A stretch of DNA of 43,015 nt from Bacteroides sp. (GCA_014801585.1 JAAVDX010000015.1:1-43015), one strand, 5' to 3'. Positions 24,990 to 34,158 are shown, counted from the stretch's first letter. Notes: generated by a model from the sequence alone, not told the origin. Numbers and translations are program-made.

Positions 24990-26384
24990 TTATTTCTTGC
25001 GGGCGAGGATGTAGAAGGGGGTGTAGGTCAGGGTGAGAGGGTTTTCGGGAGTGGATTGGGAAGAGTGGTGGCTGCTGTAGGGTAGGGAGGAGGGGGCACC
25101 GCCGCCTACGCCGGTGAGCTTCAGGTGGAGGAGAAGGTCGCGACGGGTGGGGAAGGTCAGAGTTATGGGGGTGGCGGAGGTCAGCACTTCGTCGAAGTGC
25201 CGGCTGAGCATGGCGTGGAGTTCTTCAGATGTGCGGTAGAGGAGCGGACTCGGACGTTTGGTGTCTAATTCTTTCAGGTTGCCTTTGAGGAATGTAGAGC
25301 ATAGGAAGTAACCGCCGGGGCGGAGAACCCTGGCCGAATGGCGGAAGAAACTATCCGGGTCGGCAAACCATTGCATCGTATTTGCCGATGCTATCAGGTC
25401 GAAGTTTTCTGATTCGGCTTCCATCATCCATTTCTCAGCGTCGGCTTCTACATAGCATTCACGGGCAACTATATCAAAGCGGGGGAGAGGATAGAGGTCG
25501 AGAAAGGTGGCCTCTTCAAGTTCGGGTAATATTTCGGCCAGTCTTCGCGATAACATGCCGCTTCCGGCTCCAATCTCAAGCATGCTTCGGATATCCGAGC
25601 AGGCCTGCGGAGGAAGCATATCCGCAAGTTTGTTGACTATCAACTGCTGGGCCGATGCGTTGGCATCATAGGTTGGTACGGCCCGCTTGAATCGCCGGCC
25701 GATGCGCGGAAGATCAGGCGTTACTTCATCAATAATCGATTGAAGCCGGACGTAATGAGGTGCGTCAATTTCTATGATTTCAGGATGCGAGGGATCAACA
25801 GTCCAATACGCTTTCATAGATTGAGGAGGAAAGATTCGGTCGCCGGTAGAGATGTAAGCCCGCTTCCAGGGGAGGCGGCCTTTCTTAGTATTTGCACGTA
25901 CATTATCCAGTTCATTTGCCAGCGATTCAAAATCGGGGATGTAGATATCTTCCGGACTCAGAGGAGGAAGAGTTGCCGGATCGGGGGCTATGTAGCCCAT
26001 ACGTTTCGTGAACTTGAGCAGATTACGCGCGTTAAGAGTAGTTCGGGTTCCTTCGTAGATAGCCTCCGGAATACCGTAACTGTCAGAAGAGGGGTATAGC
26101 GTACCATTGACAGCGAAGGCGGCCGATATGCGTTCGGGCGGGAGAGTAGTGGCTGCGGCATGAGCTGCGGCGGCTACTCCCATCGACCATCCTATAATGA
26201 AGACACTTTCATAACCATCGGTAACCGATGCATCGAAATCGAGCGAAGAGTAATCCCACACTACGGCAATATCCCAACCTTCGGCGTGAAGGTCGCGATA
26301 AAAAGAGGGAGTCGTGCTCCATCCGGCAAAGATAATAATCAATCTGCGATTACCGGGATTATGGAATATCAGACGTGACTGCAT
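24990..26384 (-). CDS. bioGC: Fused pimeloyl-ACP methyl esterase and malonyl-ACP methyltransferase (BioG-BioC)
   Basis: A 464-residue two-domain biotin enzyme. The N-terminal part (1-230) looks like BioG (DUF452): GWSMG nucleophile elbow with Ser67, Asp182 in STGDRIF, His210 in APHYVR. The C-terminal part (231-464) has the BioC start (RFKRAVPTYDANASAQQ) and SAM motif MLEIGAGSGMLSRRL (268-282). BioC methylates malonyl-ACP so that the fatty-acid machinery can elongate it as a disguised substrate; BioG then removes the methyl group from pimeloyl-ACP. Fusing the two puts entry and exit steps in one protein. It lies 62 bp after bioF and ends near the 35-bp repeat. Confidence 0.9.
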   Translation of the reverse strand: MQSRLIFHNPGNRRLIIIFAGWSTTPSFYRDLHAEGWDIAVVWDYSSLDFDASVTDGYESVFIIGWSMGVAAAAHAAATTLPPERISAAFAVNGTLYPSSDSYGIPEAIYEGTRTTLNARNLLKFTKRMGYIAPDPATLPPLSPEDIYIPDFESLANELDNVRANTKKGRLPWKRAYISTGDRIFPPQSMKAYWTVDPSHPEIIEIDAPHYVRLQSIIDEVTPDLPRIGRRFKRAVPTYDANASAQQLIVNKLADMLPPQACSDIRSMLEIGAGSGMLSRRLAEILPELEEATFLDLYPLPRFDIVARECYVEADAEKWMMEAESENFDLIASANTMQWFADPDSFFRHSARVLRPGGYFLCSTFLKGNLKELDTKRPSPLLYRTSEELHAMLSRHFDEVLTSATPITLTFPTRRDLLLHLKLTGVGGGAPSSLPYSSHHSSQSTPENPLTLTYTPFYILARKK

Positions 26385-26446
26385 AGTTGTGTTATGATGG
26401 TCTTAAATTAGTCTTGTAATGATCCTGTGATGGTATTATCAGGGCT

Positions 26447-27784
26447 TTAATGGTATTTCCCGATTGCGCCTACAAGGCGTGTTATCTCTTTGTCGGAGAG
26501 GAGAGCATTGAGGGAGAAACGGATTCTTTCCGAGCCGGCGGGGACGGTAGGTTTGCGGATGGCCATGGCGTCAAAACCGCAGGCTCGCAGGTATTTTGAA
26601 ATCAGGACCGCCTCTCCGGCATCTCCGATTATCCAGGGCACTATCTGAGTTGAAGAAGGAGTCTCCATATTGTTGCGGCGCTCCATCTGGTCGACAAACT
26701 CGCGACTGATCTCCTTGAGGCGCTCGCGCCGATCATTCATTCCTACGAGTTTCTCTACCATCAGTAACGACCAGGCAGCCTGTGCCGGACTTATAGCCGT
26801 AGAGAATATGAAACTACGGGCGGAGTTGATTAGATAATCCTTCATCATCGGAGAGCAGACCGCAAAAGCACCTGCCGAAGCAGCCGCTTTCCCGAGTGTG
26901 CCCACAATGATGTCGATATCGTCGATGATTCCTAACTCTTCCGCCATGCCGAGGCCACGAAGTCCGCGCACTCCAAAAGCATGGGCTTCATCGACATATA
27001 AAATTACTTTCGGGAATTCCTTTTTCAGTTTGACGAGTTCTTTCAGCGGAGAGATGTCGCCATCCATGCTGTAGATTGATTCAACGACGACTATAAAGCG
27101 CTCGTAGTCATCGTAATTTTCAGTCAGAATTCTGCGTAGTTTGCTTATGGAGTTGTGGGGAAAGCGTTTGAAATCGGCCTCCGAGAGACGCAGACCGTCG
27201 ATTGCTGAGGCGTGTACGAGTTTGTCAGCAATGAACATAGTGCCGGGAACTGCCAGAGCCTGAATAATTCCGACATTGGCATGATAGCCGGAGTTGAATA
27301 GTAGGGCGGGTCGGCCATAAAGTTGCTCGAGATAGGCCTCAAGCTGATTATGGTATTTGTTTCTCCGTGAGAGCAGTCTGGAAGCTGAGGATGTGAACTG
27401 AGCATCAGGGAATCTTTCGAGAAACTCTTCACGATAGCTATCGGCTTCCTGCCCCAGGCCGAGATAATCGTTACTGAGGAGATCGACGTTAGGTTTCTTT
27501 TGGTTGGTTGCTTCGGAGTCAATTTCCGGAATCTGACGGAAACGATTGTCAGCCTCCAGATGCTCAAGTATCGCTGAATATACATTCAGCGGTTCTGCCG
27601 GGAGAACAGAGCCGGCCGACTTTGTTCGGCTGACGGCAGATCCGGCAGAAGATTTAGCGGCAGACTTTACTTTAGATTTAGCGGAAGCTGCTGAAGAAGC
27701 AGGTTTGAAAGCCCGGCTTTTATTCTTAGTCCCTCCGCGGCGAGCCGACAGACCCGAAGCAGAGGTAGATTTCTTTGCAGTCAT
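26447..27784 (-). CDS. bioF: 8-amino-7-oxononanoate synthase with Lys/Ser/Ala-rich N-terminal extension
   Basis: A 445-residue PLP enzyme that condenses pimeloyl-ACP (or -CoA) and L-alanine. The catalytic domain starts near residue 65 and carries ESIYSMDGD, DEAHAFG (Asp265, His268) and the PLP lysine Lys299 in GTLGKAAASAGAF, where the usual Phe-Gly after Lys-Ala is replaced by Ala-Ala. The first 60 residues are a basic, low-complexity stretch with many Ser, Ala and Lys, so the protein is longer than typical (about 385-390). No other ATG exists before residue 184, so the extension appears to be translated. It is 32 bp after bioA. Confidence 0.9.
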   Translation of the reverse strand: MTAKKSTSASGLSARRGGTKNKSRAFKPASSAASAKSKVKSAAKSSAGSAVSRTKSAGSVLPAEPLNVYSAILEHLEADNRFRQIPEIDSEATNQKKPNVDLLSNDYLGLGQEADSYREEFLERFPDAQFTSSASRLLSRRNKYHNQLEAYLEQLYGRPALLFNSGYHANVGIIQALAVPGTMFIADKLVHASAIDGLRLSEADFKRFPHNSISKLRRILTENYDDYERFIVVVESIYSMDGDISPLKELVKLKKEFPKVILYVDEAHAFGVRGLRGLGMAEELGIIDDIDIIVGTLGKAAASAGAFAVCSPMMKDYLINSARSFIFSTAISPAQAAWSLLMVEKLVGMNDRRERLKEISREFVDQMERRNNMETPSSTQIVPWIIGDAGEAVLISKYLRACGFDAMAIRKPTVPAGSERIRFSLNALLSDKEITRLVGAIGKYH

Positions 27785-27816
27785 TGTGGCGATAGAATGT
27801 CGATAGAGGGTAAGAT

Positions 27817-29127
27817 TCAGGATTCTTTATTTACTGTATTTGCGGGGTCGATCAGTTGAATGAGAGCATCGCAGAGGATGTTGAGTTGCTCATCCGAGAT
27901 AGCCAAGAAAGGGGGATAGATATATGCGAGTCGACCGAATGGCCGAATCCAAACCCCGAGATCTACGCAGCGCTTCTGAAAACTGCCGAGATCAACTCCC
28001 TCATGGAGTTCGACAACCCCGATGGCTCCGAGAGTGCGTACTTCCTTTACATTAGAGAATTTACGGGCCGGAGCAAGGCGCTCACTCAGGATTTTTTCAA
28101 TCTCATTGACGCGCGTCTGCCAATCGGATTCAAGAAGGAGTCGGGTAGAGGCCACAGCTACCGCGCAAGCTAAGGGATTACCCATGAATGTCGGGCCGTG
28201 CATAATACATTTTGCGTCGGATTCAGAGATTCTTCGGGCGATATCTTCAGTAGTGGCCACGGCTGCGAATGTCATGAATCCTCCGGTGATTGCTTTACCC
28301 AAAAGCATGATATCGGGAACTACTCCGGCGTGTTCATAGGCAAAGAGTTTCCCGGTGCGTCCGAATCCCGTGGCAATCTCGTCGAAGATAAGGATAATGC
28401 CGAGGCGGTCACACTCCTTGCGAAGTTCGCGCAGATACTGCGGATGGTAGAATCTCATACCACCGGCTCCCTGCACGATAGGTTCGAGAATTACGGCTGC
28501 CAGTGTTTCGGAATGTTGTTCAAGCAGTTCGCGCATGGGTTCGAAATCGGCGGGATTCCATTCTTCACCGAATTTACATTCAGGTGAAGGGGCGAAATAG
28601 CGTTTCGGGAGAGCTGATCCGAAAGCTCCGTGCATGCCCGTGACGGGATCGCAGACTGACATAGCATTCCAGGTGTCACCATGATAACCGCTGCGGATTG
28701 TGGCGAAATCGGTGCGTCGCGGATTATTCTGAGCCTGCACGGCCATCTTCATCGCCACCTCGGTAGCCACAGATCCTGAATCGGCATAGAATATATGCTT
28801 CATCTCCTTCGGCAGGATAGAGAGGAGTAAACGGCCGAGTTCTACGGCAGGCTCGTGAGTAAATCCACCGAACATCACATGAGACATGCGATCGATCTGA
28901 TCTTTTGCGGCCTTTACGAGAACGGGATGAGAATATCCGTGGATTACGCTCCACCACGAAGACATTCCATCAATAAGTTCGCGTCCGTCAGCAAGACGGA
29001 TTACGGCTCCGGAGGCACTTTCCACTTCATAGCAAGGGAGCGGATCGAGAGTGGAGGTGTAGGGGTGCCAGAGGTGGCGGCGATCGAAATCTATGTTGTC
29101 AGTATATGTTGAGTTGTTAATTTCCAT
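27817..29127 (-). CDS. bioA: Adenosylmethionine-8-amino-7-oxononanoate aminotransferase
   Basis: A 436-residue class III aminotransferase that uses S-adenosylmethionine as amino donor to convert KAPA to DAPA. The diagnostic LWHPYTS (19-25), [13 protein letters not shown] (56-68), Tyr-containing [12 protein letters not shown], Asp249 ([12 protein letters not shown]) and PLP Lys278 ([10 protein letters not shown]) are present. Length fits. It follows priA by 45 bp and precedes bioF by 32 bp on the same strand, so transcription is probably coupled to priA. Confidence 0.95.
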   Translation of the reverse strand: MEINNSTYTDNIDFDRRHLWHPYTSTLDPLPCYEVESASGAVIRLADGRELIDGMSSWWSVIHGYSHPVLVKAAKDQIDRMSHVMFGGFTHEPAVELGRLLLSILPKEMKHIFYADSGSVATEVAMKMAVQAQNNPRRTDFATIRSGYHGDTWNAMSVCDPVTGMHGAFGSALPKRYFAPSPECKFGEEWNPADFEPMRELLEQHSETLAAVILEPIVQGAGGMRFYHPQYLRELRKECDRLGIILIFDEIATGFGRTGKLFAYEHAGVVPDIMLLGKAITGGFMTFAAVATTEDIARRISESDAKCIMHGPTFMGNPLACAVAVASTRLLLESDWQTRVNEIEKILSERLAPARKFSNVKEVRTLGAIGVVELHEGVDLGSFQKRCVDLGVWIRPFGRLAYIYPPFLAISDEQLNILCDALIQLIDPANTVNKES

Positions 29128-29172
29128 TGGTAAGCGGTTTTGGGCTTAGATGCCGTTGAAATTGGTTGAAAA

Positions 29173-31638
29173 TCAGGCCGGATCTACATCGTAATAGATC
29201 ATTGATGATTTTATTCTCGGATCGCGGGCCAGACTTTCGAAGAGAGTCCGCAGGATATGCTTCACTTTTTTCATCGAGGCAGTCGATTCAATCTTAAGCA
29301 TAATCGACTGCAGATACCAAGTAGCGACGCGGCTGACAAATGGTTTTTCGGGCCCGAGCACTCTTGCTCCGAATACGTTGCGGAGAGCGGCTGCGAAGAG
29401 GAAAGCAGCCTCATCTACAGCTTTCGGGTCCTTATTCTTGAGATAGATATTGATAATCTTGCTGAATGGGGGGTATGAAAGACGCTCGCGAGCAGCGATT
29501 TCCTCTTTATAGAAAGAGTCGTAGTCGTGAGCCTTTACGTGGGTGAGAACGGGATTGGAGGGATCGGTGGTCTGTATGAACACTGTGCCTTTATCAGCAC
29601 GTCGGCCGGCACGTCCGGCAACTTGTTCGAGCATATTAAAAGCGCGTTCCGCAGCCCTGAAGTCGGGAAAATTGAGAAGAGAATCGGCATTCAGCACTCC
29701 GACAATAGTCACATTCTCAAAGTCAAGGCCTTTGGAAAGCATCTGAGTGCCTACGAGAATATCGGTCTTATGAGCTGAGAACTCCTCGATTATTTCCTGA
29801 TAAGAATCCTTGTTGCGAGTCGTGTCAAGGTCCATTCTGGCAATACGGGCGTCCGGGAAGACGTTGTGGGTCTCTTCAGCAATACGTTCTGTACCATAGC
29901 CGTAGACCTCGACGGAATTCTCTTCACAAGCCGGACAGAGAGCAGGTCGGGGAATGGAATAACCGCAGTAATGACAGCGCAGGAGATCGGAATATTTGTG
30001 ATAGACGAGAGAGACATCGCAATTTACGCATTTTGGAGTCCATCCACAGTTGCGGCATACGACATAGGGTGCAAACCCACGGCGATTCTGGAAGAGCAGG
30101 GTCTGTTTACGGGAATCGAGCGCATTGCGGGTAGCCAGTCGTAGAGGGCCGGAGAAAATGCCCTCATTTGCCTTGCGTTTCCGCTGATCACGCATATCTA
30201 CAATCTCCACGTCGGGAAGAGTGGCGCCTTCAAAACGCTCGGATAGAGTGACAAGTCCGTATTTATTGTTGAGGGCTTTATAATATGTGTCGATCGCCGG
30301 AGTGGCCGATCCTAAAAGAACTTTGGCTCCGAGCATCGAGGCTACTACGATAGCAGTGTCGCGAGCGTTGTAGCGAGGAGCGGGATCATATTGCTTATAA
30401 GAGGCTTCGTGCTCCTCATCGATAATGATTACACCGAGTCGGGAGAAGGGGAGGAAGACGGCTGAACGAGTGCCGAGAATTACCAGCGGTTCCTGCGCGC
30501 GCATGACTTTATTCCAGACTTCTACTCTTTCATTATCAGAGAATTTGGAATGATATACGAGGAGCCGCTCTCCGAAGATTCTTCGCAGTCGATCCGTAAG
30601 TTGAGTTGTGAGAGAAATTTCAGGTACGAGGAAGAGGACACTCTTATTAGCCCGGAGGGATGAATCAATCACATGGGAATAGATTTCAGTCTTACCGCTG
30701 CCGGTAACTCCGTGGAGTAAGACAGTATCATGGATTTTGAATTCATCCATAATGGAGTTAAGAGCAGTCTGTTGGGCATCGGAAAGGGTCGGGATATTTA
30801 CGGGGTCACCCTGCGTGGTATTGAAAAGATTAATGACCTTTTTATAGACCTCAAAGATTCCGGCGTCTTCCATTGCCTTGAGGATACCCGCAGAAATTCC
30901 GGACTTTTCGATTAAGGCTTCACGGCTTACTTCCAGCGGCCCTTCACGGCGGGTCAGCCATTGCGACATATCGAGGTAGGCTATAATAGCTTTCTCACGC
31001 CTTGTAGAGCGAGTGGTTTTCTGCATCAGATCGTGAAGGGCGTCATGATCGCCATCTGCAATCGTCAGTCTGACCATTTTCTGAGACTTCGGTTTGTAGC
31101 GCTCCACAACTTTTTCAGAAATCTCCAGAATGCCTTTCTCAAAGAGGGGACGTAGTCGGGCGGTGACATTCTTGATTTTGGTAGCTTTCTCGATATCACC
31201 GATCGAAACCTTTTTCTCACTTTCCACCAACTGAATGATAACGGCATCTTTTTCGGAGATATTTCCGCTTAGATCCGCAAGATCGGCTTCGGGGTTAAGA
31301 GAGATCTGAGTAGTAGACTCCGGTTTTAGACCGGTCGGGACGGCCGCCTTAAAGACGTCGCCGACAGAGCAAAGATAATATTGCGAAATCCAATCCCAAA
31401 GCTGAAGCTGAGAGCGCCGGACTACGGGAGTAGGATCGAGCAAACCTGCGAGAGGCTTAACATCGTAGCCTTCCGGACGATTAGGATGGACGCATGCGAC
31501 AATGCCGGTATAGAACTTACGCATGCCGAACTGAACCAATACTCTGGACCCAACGACAACATCCCCGCTCATTTCGGCGGGGATGCTATACGTAAAAGTT
31601 GAATAAAGCGGGAGCGGAAGGATTACTTCGGCAAACAT
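29173..31638 (-). CDS. priA: Primosomal protein N' (replication restart helicase)
   Basis: An 821-residue 3'-5' helicase that reloads the replisome at collapsed forks. An N-terminal 3'-DNA-binding domain (about 1-105) precedes a winged-helix region, then the helicase with Walker A GVTGSGKT (310-317) and DEEH (407-410). Eight cysteines in four CxxC pairs (CRNC, CVNC, CHYC, CPAC, about 535-575) bind two zincs, and QVAGRAGRRADKGTV is the late helicase motif. Length is slightly above E. coli PriA (732). It sits between two outer-membrane barrel genes and the biotin genes. Confidence 0.95.
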   Translation of the reverse strand: MFAEVILPLPLYSTFTYSIPAEMSGDVVVGSRVLVQFGMRKFYTGIVACVHPNRPEGYDVKPLAGLLDPTPVVRRSQLQLWDWISQYYLCSVGDVFKAAVPTGLKPESTTQISLNPEADLADLSGNISEKDAVIIQLVESEKKVSIGDIEKATKIKNVTARLRPLFEKGILEISEKVVERYKPKSQKMVRLTIADGDHDALHDLMQKTTRSTRREKAIIAYLDMSQWLTRREGPLEVSREALIEKSGISAGILKAMEDAGIFEVYKKVINLFNTTQGDPVNIPTLSDAQQTALNSIMDEFKIHDTVLLHGVTGSGKTEIYSHVIDSSLRANKSVLFLVPEISLTTQLTDRLRRIFGERLLVYHSKFSDNERVEVWNKVMRAQEPLVILGTRSAVFLPFSRLGVIIIDEEHEASYKQYDPAPRYNARDTAIVVASMLGAKVLLGSATPAIDTYYKALNNKYGLVTLSERFEGATLPDVEIVDMRDQRKRKANEGIFSGPLRLATRNALDSRKQTLLFQNRRGFAPYVVCRNCGWTPKCVNCDVSLVYHKYSDLLRCHYCGYSIPRPALCPACEENSVEVYGYGTERIAEETHNVFPDARIARMDLDTTRNKDSYQEIIEEFSAHKTDILVGTQMLSKGLDFENVTIVGVLNADSLLNFPDFRAAERAFNMLEQVAGRAGRRADKGTVFIQTTDPSNPVLTHVKAHDYDSFYKEEIAARERLSYPPFSKIINIYLKNKDPKAVDEAAFLFAAALRNVFGARVLGPEKPFVSRVATWYLQSIMLKIESTASMKKVKHILRTLFESLARDPRIKSSMIYYDVDPA

Positions 31639-31664
31639 TCGTTATAAAGGGATAGTGATAAGGA

Positions 31665-32273
31665 TCAGAATAGATAGGCCAGATTAATGGTCCATGCAGA
31701 ATTGCGGGCTGAATTATTGTCGAGCTTTACGGTTCGAATATCGTAGCATGTGCCCCAGATATAAGAGGCGGAAAGCTGAATATGCTCGAGAAATTCGCCA
31801 CCAATACCGAACTGAAGTCCGACGCTTCCGGCAGGATGTTCGATAGCCTTGCAATCGCTTTGGGCGAGATTGAAGGCGAAAAGGGGACCAACGAAAGCGA
31901 ATGGGGCGACGTAATGTTCCAGGCCGTCCATGCGAGTCCATTTGAAGCGCAGGTTGAGCGGAATCTCAAGGCGATGCAGTCGAAGCGACCCATTCTGATA
32001 TCCGTCGGTGCTCCATACGGGGAAATCTCCGAGATTGACAGTAGCGTCGCGATAGGCATACCGGGCGCCTAAATCAATCCCGAAGCCGATGCCGGGAATC
32101 ATTAGTTCTCCCATAAGTCCAGCCTGAAAACCGCTTCGTTGGTCGGAGTGCAGCAGCGGTTGTTTCCAATAGTAGTTGGAAATATTCCAGCCGGCAGTCG
32201 GACCCCAGCGGAATTCAGCGGAGGCAGTGAAAGCGCTGACGACTAACAGGAGAAGTGTAAGAAATTTTCTCAT
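31665..32273 (-). CDS. Outer-membrane beta-barrel protein
   Basis: A 202-residue protein with a signal peptide (MRKFLTLLLLVVSAFTASA, cleavage before EF). It has alternating hydrophobic strands and ends in Phe (INLAYLF), the usual signal for outer-membrane insertion. It matches the general opacity/porin-like barrel family (outer-membrane beta-barrel, Bacteroidetes PorT-like), with probably eight strands. Specific function is unknown. It lies 3 bp after an upstream paralog-like barrel gene with similar C-terminal AYLF, so the two may come from duplication or act as a pair. Confidence 0.85.
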   Translation of the reverse strand: MRKFLTLLLLVVSAFTASAEFRWGPTAGWNISNYYWKQPLLHSDQRSGFQAGLMGELMIPGIGFGIDLGARYAYRDATVNLGDFPVWSTDGYQNGSLRLHRLEIPLNLRFKWTRMDGLEHYVAPFAFVGPLFAFNLAQSDCKAIEHPAGSVGLQFGIGGEFLEHIQLSASYIWGTCYDIRTVKLDNNSARNSAWTINLAYLF

Positions 32274-32276
32274 TTT

Positions 32277-32957
32277 TTAAAAGAGATAGGCGGCAGTGAC
32301 AGTCCAATAATTGTTTTTTGCCTTGAAATCGGCAGTATTGACTTCATCGGTGATGCGTTCTACGACATTATTGATACCGAAGCCATAGCTTGCACCGATC
32401 TGGACGTGGTTGACGAGTTCGACACCGAGGCCAACGTTCCACGCTACCTGACAAGTGCGGGATTTAAGATTCTGGACGTTATCCTTAAGGCTCTTGCCGA
32501 GACGGAAAGCGAAGTTGGGACCGGTGAAGAGATAAGGCTTAAGGAAATTGCTGACTACCGGGAGAGTGAATTTATATTTGAGGTTGATGGGGATTTCGAG
32601 GAAGTTCTGACCGTAGAGGGAGTTATTATTGAGGGTACCGTCGGTCATAGTTCCGTCGCCGAGGACGCCGGAATTTGGATTATTTATGGTATTGTAGGTG
32701 ACATCGGAAGAGTTGTTCATGCGAGCATACATCAGGCTGACATCGCATCCGAGGCCGATGATGGGAACGGTGAAATCAGCCATGACACCGGCAGTCCATC
32801 CGCAGGAGTTATCGCTGCTTGCGATGTCTTTATTGAATTTCAGACTGTTGACGTTAAGACCAGCCTTGATACCGAAGGCAATAGGTTTAGCCTCAGCCAC
32901 ACCGGCAGCCATGAGGAGCACAAAGAGAGCTGCAAAGATTTTTTTCAGAGTATTCAT
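32277..32957 (-). CDS. Outer-membrane beta-barrel protein (porin family)
   Basis: A 226-residue protein with signal peptide MNTLKKIFAALFVLLMAAGVAEA and a predicted eight-strand barrel (KPIAFGIKAGLNVNSLKF at the start, VTAAYLF at the end). A loop rich in Asn, Ser and Thr (about 80-110) is likely surface exposed. First gene of a minus-strand run that continues into a second barrel, priA and the biotin genes; its promoter is at 32983-33013. Substrate unknown; the head position means it may be the most expressed gene of the run. Confidence 0.87.
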   Translation of the reverse strand: MNTLKKIFAALFVLLMAAGVAEAKPIAFGIKAGLNVNSLKFNKDIASSDNSCGWTAGVMADFTVPIIGLGCDVSLMYARMNNSSDVTYNTINNPNSGVLGDGTMTDGTLNNNSLYGQNFLEIPINLKYKFTLPVVSNFLKPYLFTGPNFAFRLGKSLKDNVQNLKSRTCQVAWNVGLGVELVNHVQIGASYGFGINNVVERITDEVNTADFKAKNNYWTVTAAYLF

Positions 32958-32982
32958 ATTATCACGTTTATAGTTTGAAATA

Positions 32983-33013
32983 CAAATTTAGCGAATAATC
33001 CTATCATATCAAA
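32983..33013 (-). promoter_or_regulatory. Promoter of the barrel-priA-bio run
   Basis: On the minus strand TTTG (33013-33010) and TAAATTTG (32990-32983) are separated by 19 bp, a consensus pair. The expected start near 32977 gives a short leader of about 20 nt. This makes the downstream barrel genes independent of the promoter at 33210-33241. Confidence 0.75.
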
Positions 33014-33109
33014 ATAAGTGGGTCCGAAAAATACGAAAATTTAGCGAATAAATCACAGTTAGATTAAATTTTCAAGCGGAGGAACGGAAGATATTGGTGA
33101 GGGGGAATA

Positions 33110-33203
33110 AAAAATAAAAAAGGGTAATAACCTCCACGGTCGTACCCTTTTTGATAAGTTTCTACAGGTAAAAAATCTTAAGGTAAAAAAGATTGTTATA
33201 GGT
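33110..33203 (-). ncRNA. Candidate small RNA between the barrel run and lpxH
   Basis: A predicted transcript of about 90 nt, from the promoter at 33210-33241 to a strong terminator. The terminator stem (33117-33126 with 33143-33152, ten pairs, AAAAAGGGTA/TACCCTTTTT) has an inner ACC/GGT stem and is followed by T-rich sequence. The upstream half carries a near-repeat of TTTTTTACC. No ATG or GTG start with a sensible frame exists inside, so it is non-coding. It does not resemble tmRNA, 6S, RNase P or SRP RNA by eye. The separate promoter of the downstream barrel gene argues against a simple 5' leader. Confidence 0.5.
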
Positions 33204-33209
33204 TCGATG

Positions 33210-33241
33210 CAAAGGTACGACTTTATCCAAAACTGACCAAA
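33210..33241 (-). promoter_or_regulatory. Orphan stable-RNA-like promoter
   Basis: TTTG (33241-33238) and TACCTTTG (33217-33210) are 20 bp apart on the minus strand. The extended match to the initiator tRNA promoter covers ATTTGGTCA and GTCGTA(A/C)CTTTGCA with identical 12-bp spacing between the two blocks. No gene follows except the candidate small RNA. Confidence 0.8.
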
Positions 33242-33375
33242 TCTTTTAGGGTGAAAATTGCAAAATGTGTTGCATAACATATAAAATGTGCCATTCGCCC
33301 ATTAGATAATGGCTAAATGATGCAGTACGGTTACATATTGAAACCACTAAGTTCAGCTTTGGAGTGGGGTCTTAG

Positions 33376-34158
33376 TCAGGTATGAGTTTGACAAGCGCGG
33401 TATTTCTCGATTTTCATTTCATGGCCGTCGTAGACAGCATAGGAGAAATTTTTTAGCCAGTCGCCGAGGATTATCATGTCGGCGTCGTTGGCTATTTTTA
33501 CATCGGCAATTATGTGGAGATGGCCGAAAAGGTAATAGCGACACTCGGGGTCGGTTTTGTGATGGAGTTCACAATATTCCGCAAGACGGGAGAGATTATA
33601 GTCGATTTTCCTTTGAATTTCGAGGTATTTATGATTGTCGACATTATCGGATGAAAGGCGGCTATGACGGCTCCATGCGTTGGCAAAAGCTACTGTCCAG
33701 CGCGGATGGATACCTGCGAAGAGTCGCTGACAGAACTTATTGCGGAAAAGCGAACGCAGGATTTTGAATTTACGGTTGTGTTGCCATACACCATCGCCGT
33801 GGGCCATAAGCATACGTGTACCCATTACCTGAGTGATGTAAGAGCCGTCGACTACTTTTACACCTAATTCCGAGGGGATGTAATCAAAAATCCAGATATC
33901 GTGATTGCCGATGATCCACGTGATTTTAATACCGGCATCTGAAAGTTCGGCGATTTTACCGAAGAATCTGACGAATCCTCGAGGCACAACGTAGCGGTAT
34001 TCATACCAGTAGTCGAGGATATCACCGAGCAGATATATCTCAGAAGCTTTATCGCGAATTGATTCAAGAAAGTCAACAACACACCGTTCCCTCTCTTTTG
34101 AATCGGGAAAATATGCTGCTCCGAGATGAGTATCGCTCAGGAAATAAGCTTTTTTCAC
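33376..34158 (-). CDS. lpxH: UDP-2,3-diacylglucosamine diphosphatase-like metallophosphoesterase
   Basis: A 260-residue calcineurin-like phosphoesterase of the lipid A pathway that hydrolyses UDP-2,3-diacylglucosamine to lipid X and UMP. Metal-binding motifs are DxH (Asp9, His11 in FLSDTHLG), GDxxD (LGDILDYW), GNHD (IIGNHDIWIF), H in LMAHGD and GHLH (LFGHLHI). I chose the GTG start at 34158: it overlaps the DUF59 stop as GTGA and starts just before the domain. An ATG at 34209 would add 17 residues inside the DUF59 gene. The exact substrate within the LpxH/LpxG group is inferred. Confidence 0.85.
   Translation of the reverse strand: MKKAYFLSDTHLGAAYFPDSKERERCVVDFLESIRDKASEIYLLGDILDYWYEYRYVVPRGFVRFFGKIAELSDAGIKITWIIGNHDIWIFDYIPSELGVKVVDGSYITQVMGTRMLMAHGDGVWQHNRKFKILRSLFRNKFCQRLFAGIHPRWTVAFANAWSRHSRLSSDNVDNHKYLEIQRKIDYNLSRLAEYCELHHKTDPECRYYLFGHLHIIADVKIANDADMIILGDWLKNFSYAVYDGHEMKIEKYRACQTHT

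Noticed and set aside
32406-32978. 190-codon open frame opposite the first barrel gene
   Set aside because: Shadow of a clear signal-peptide barrel protein; no independent evidence.
33117-33241. Riboswitch or attenuator leader of the barrel gene at 32277-32957
   Set aside because: The barrel gene has its own consensus promoter (32983-33013) downstream of the terminator, so a separate small RNA is the simpler reading; not fully excluded.
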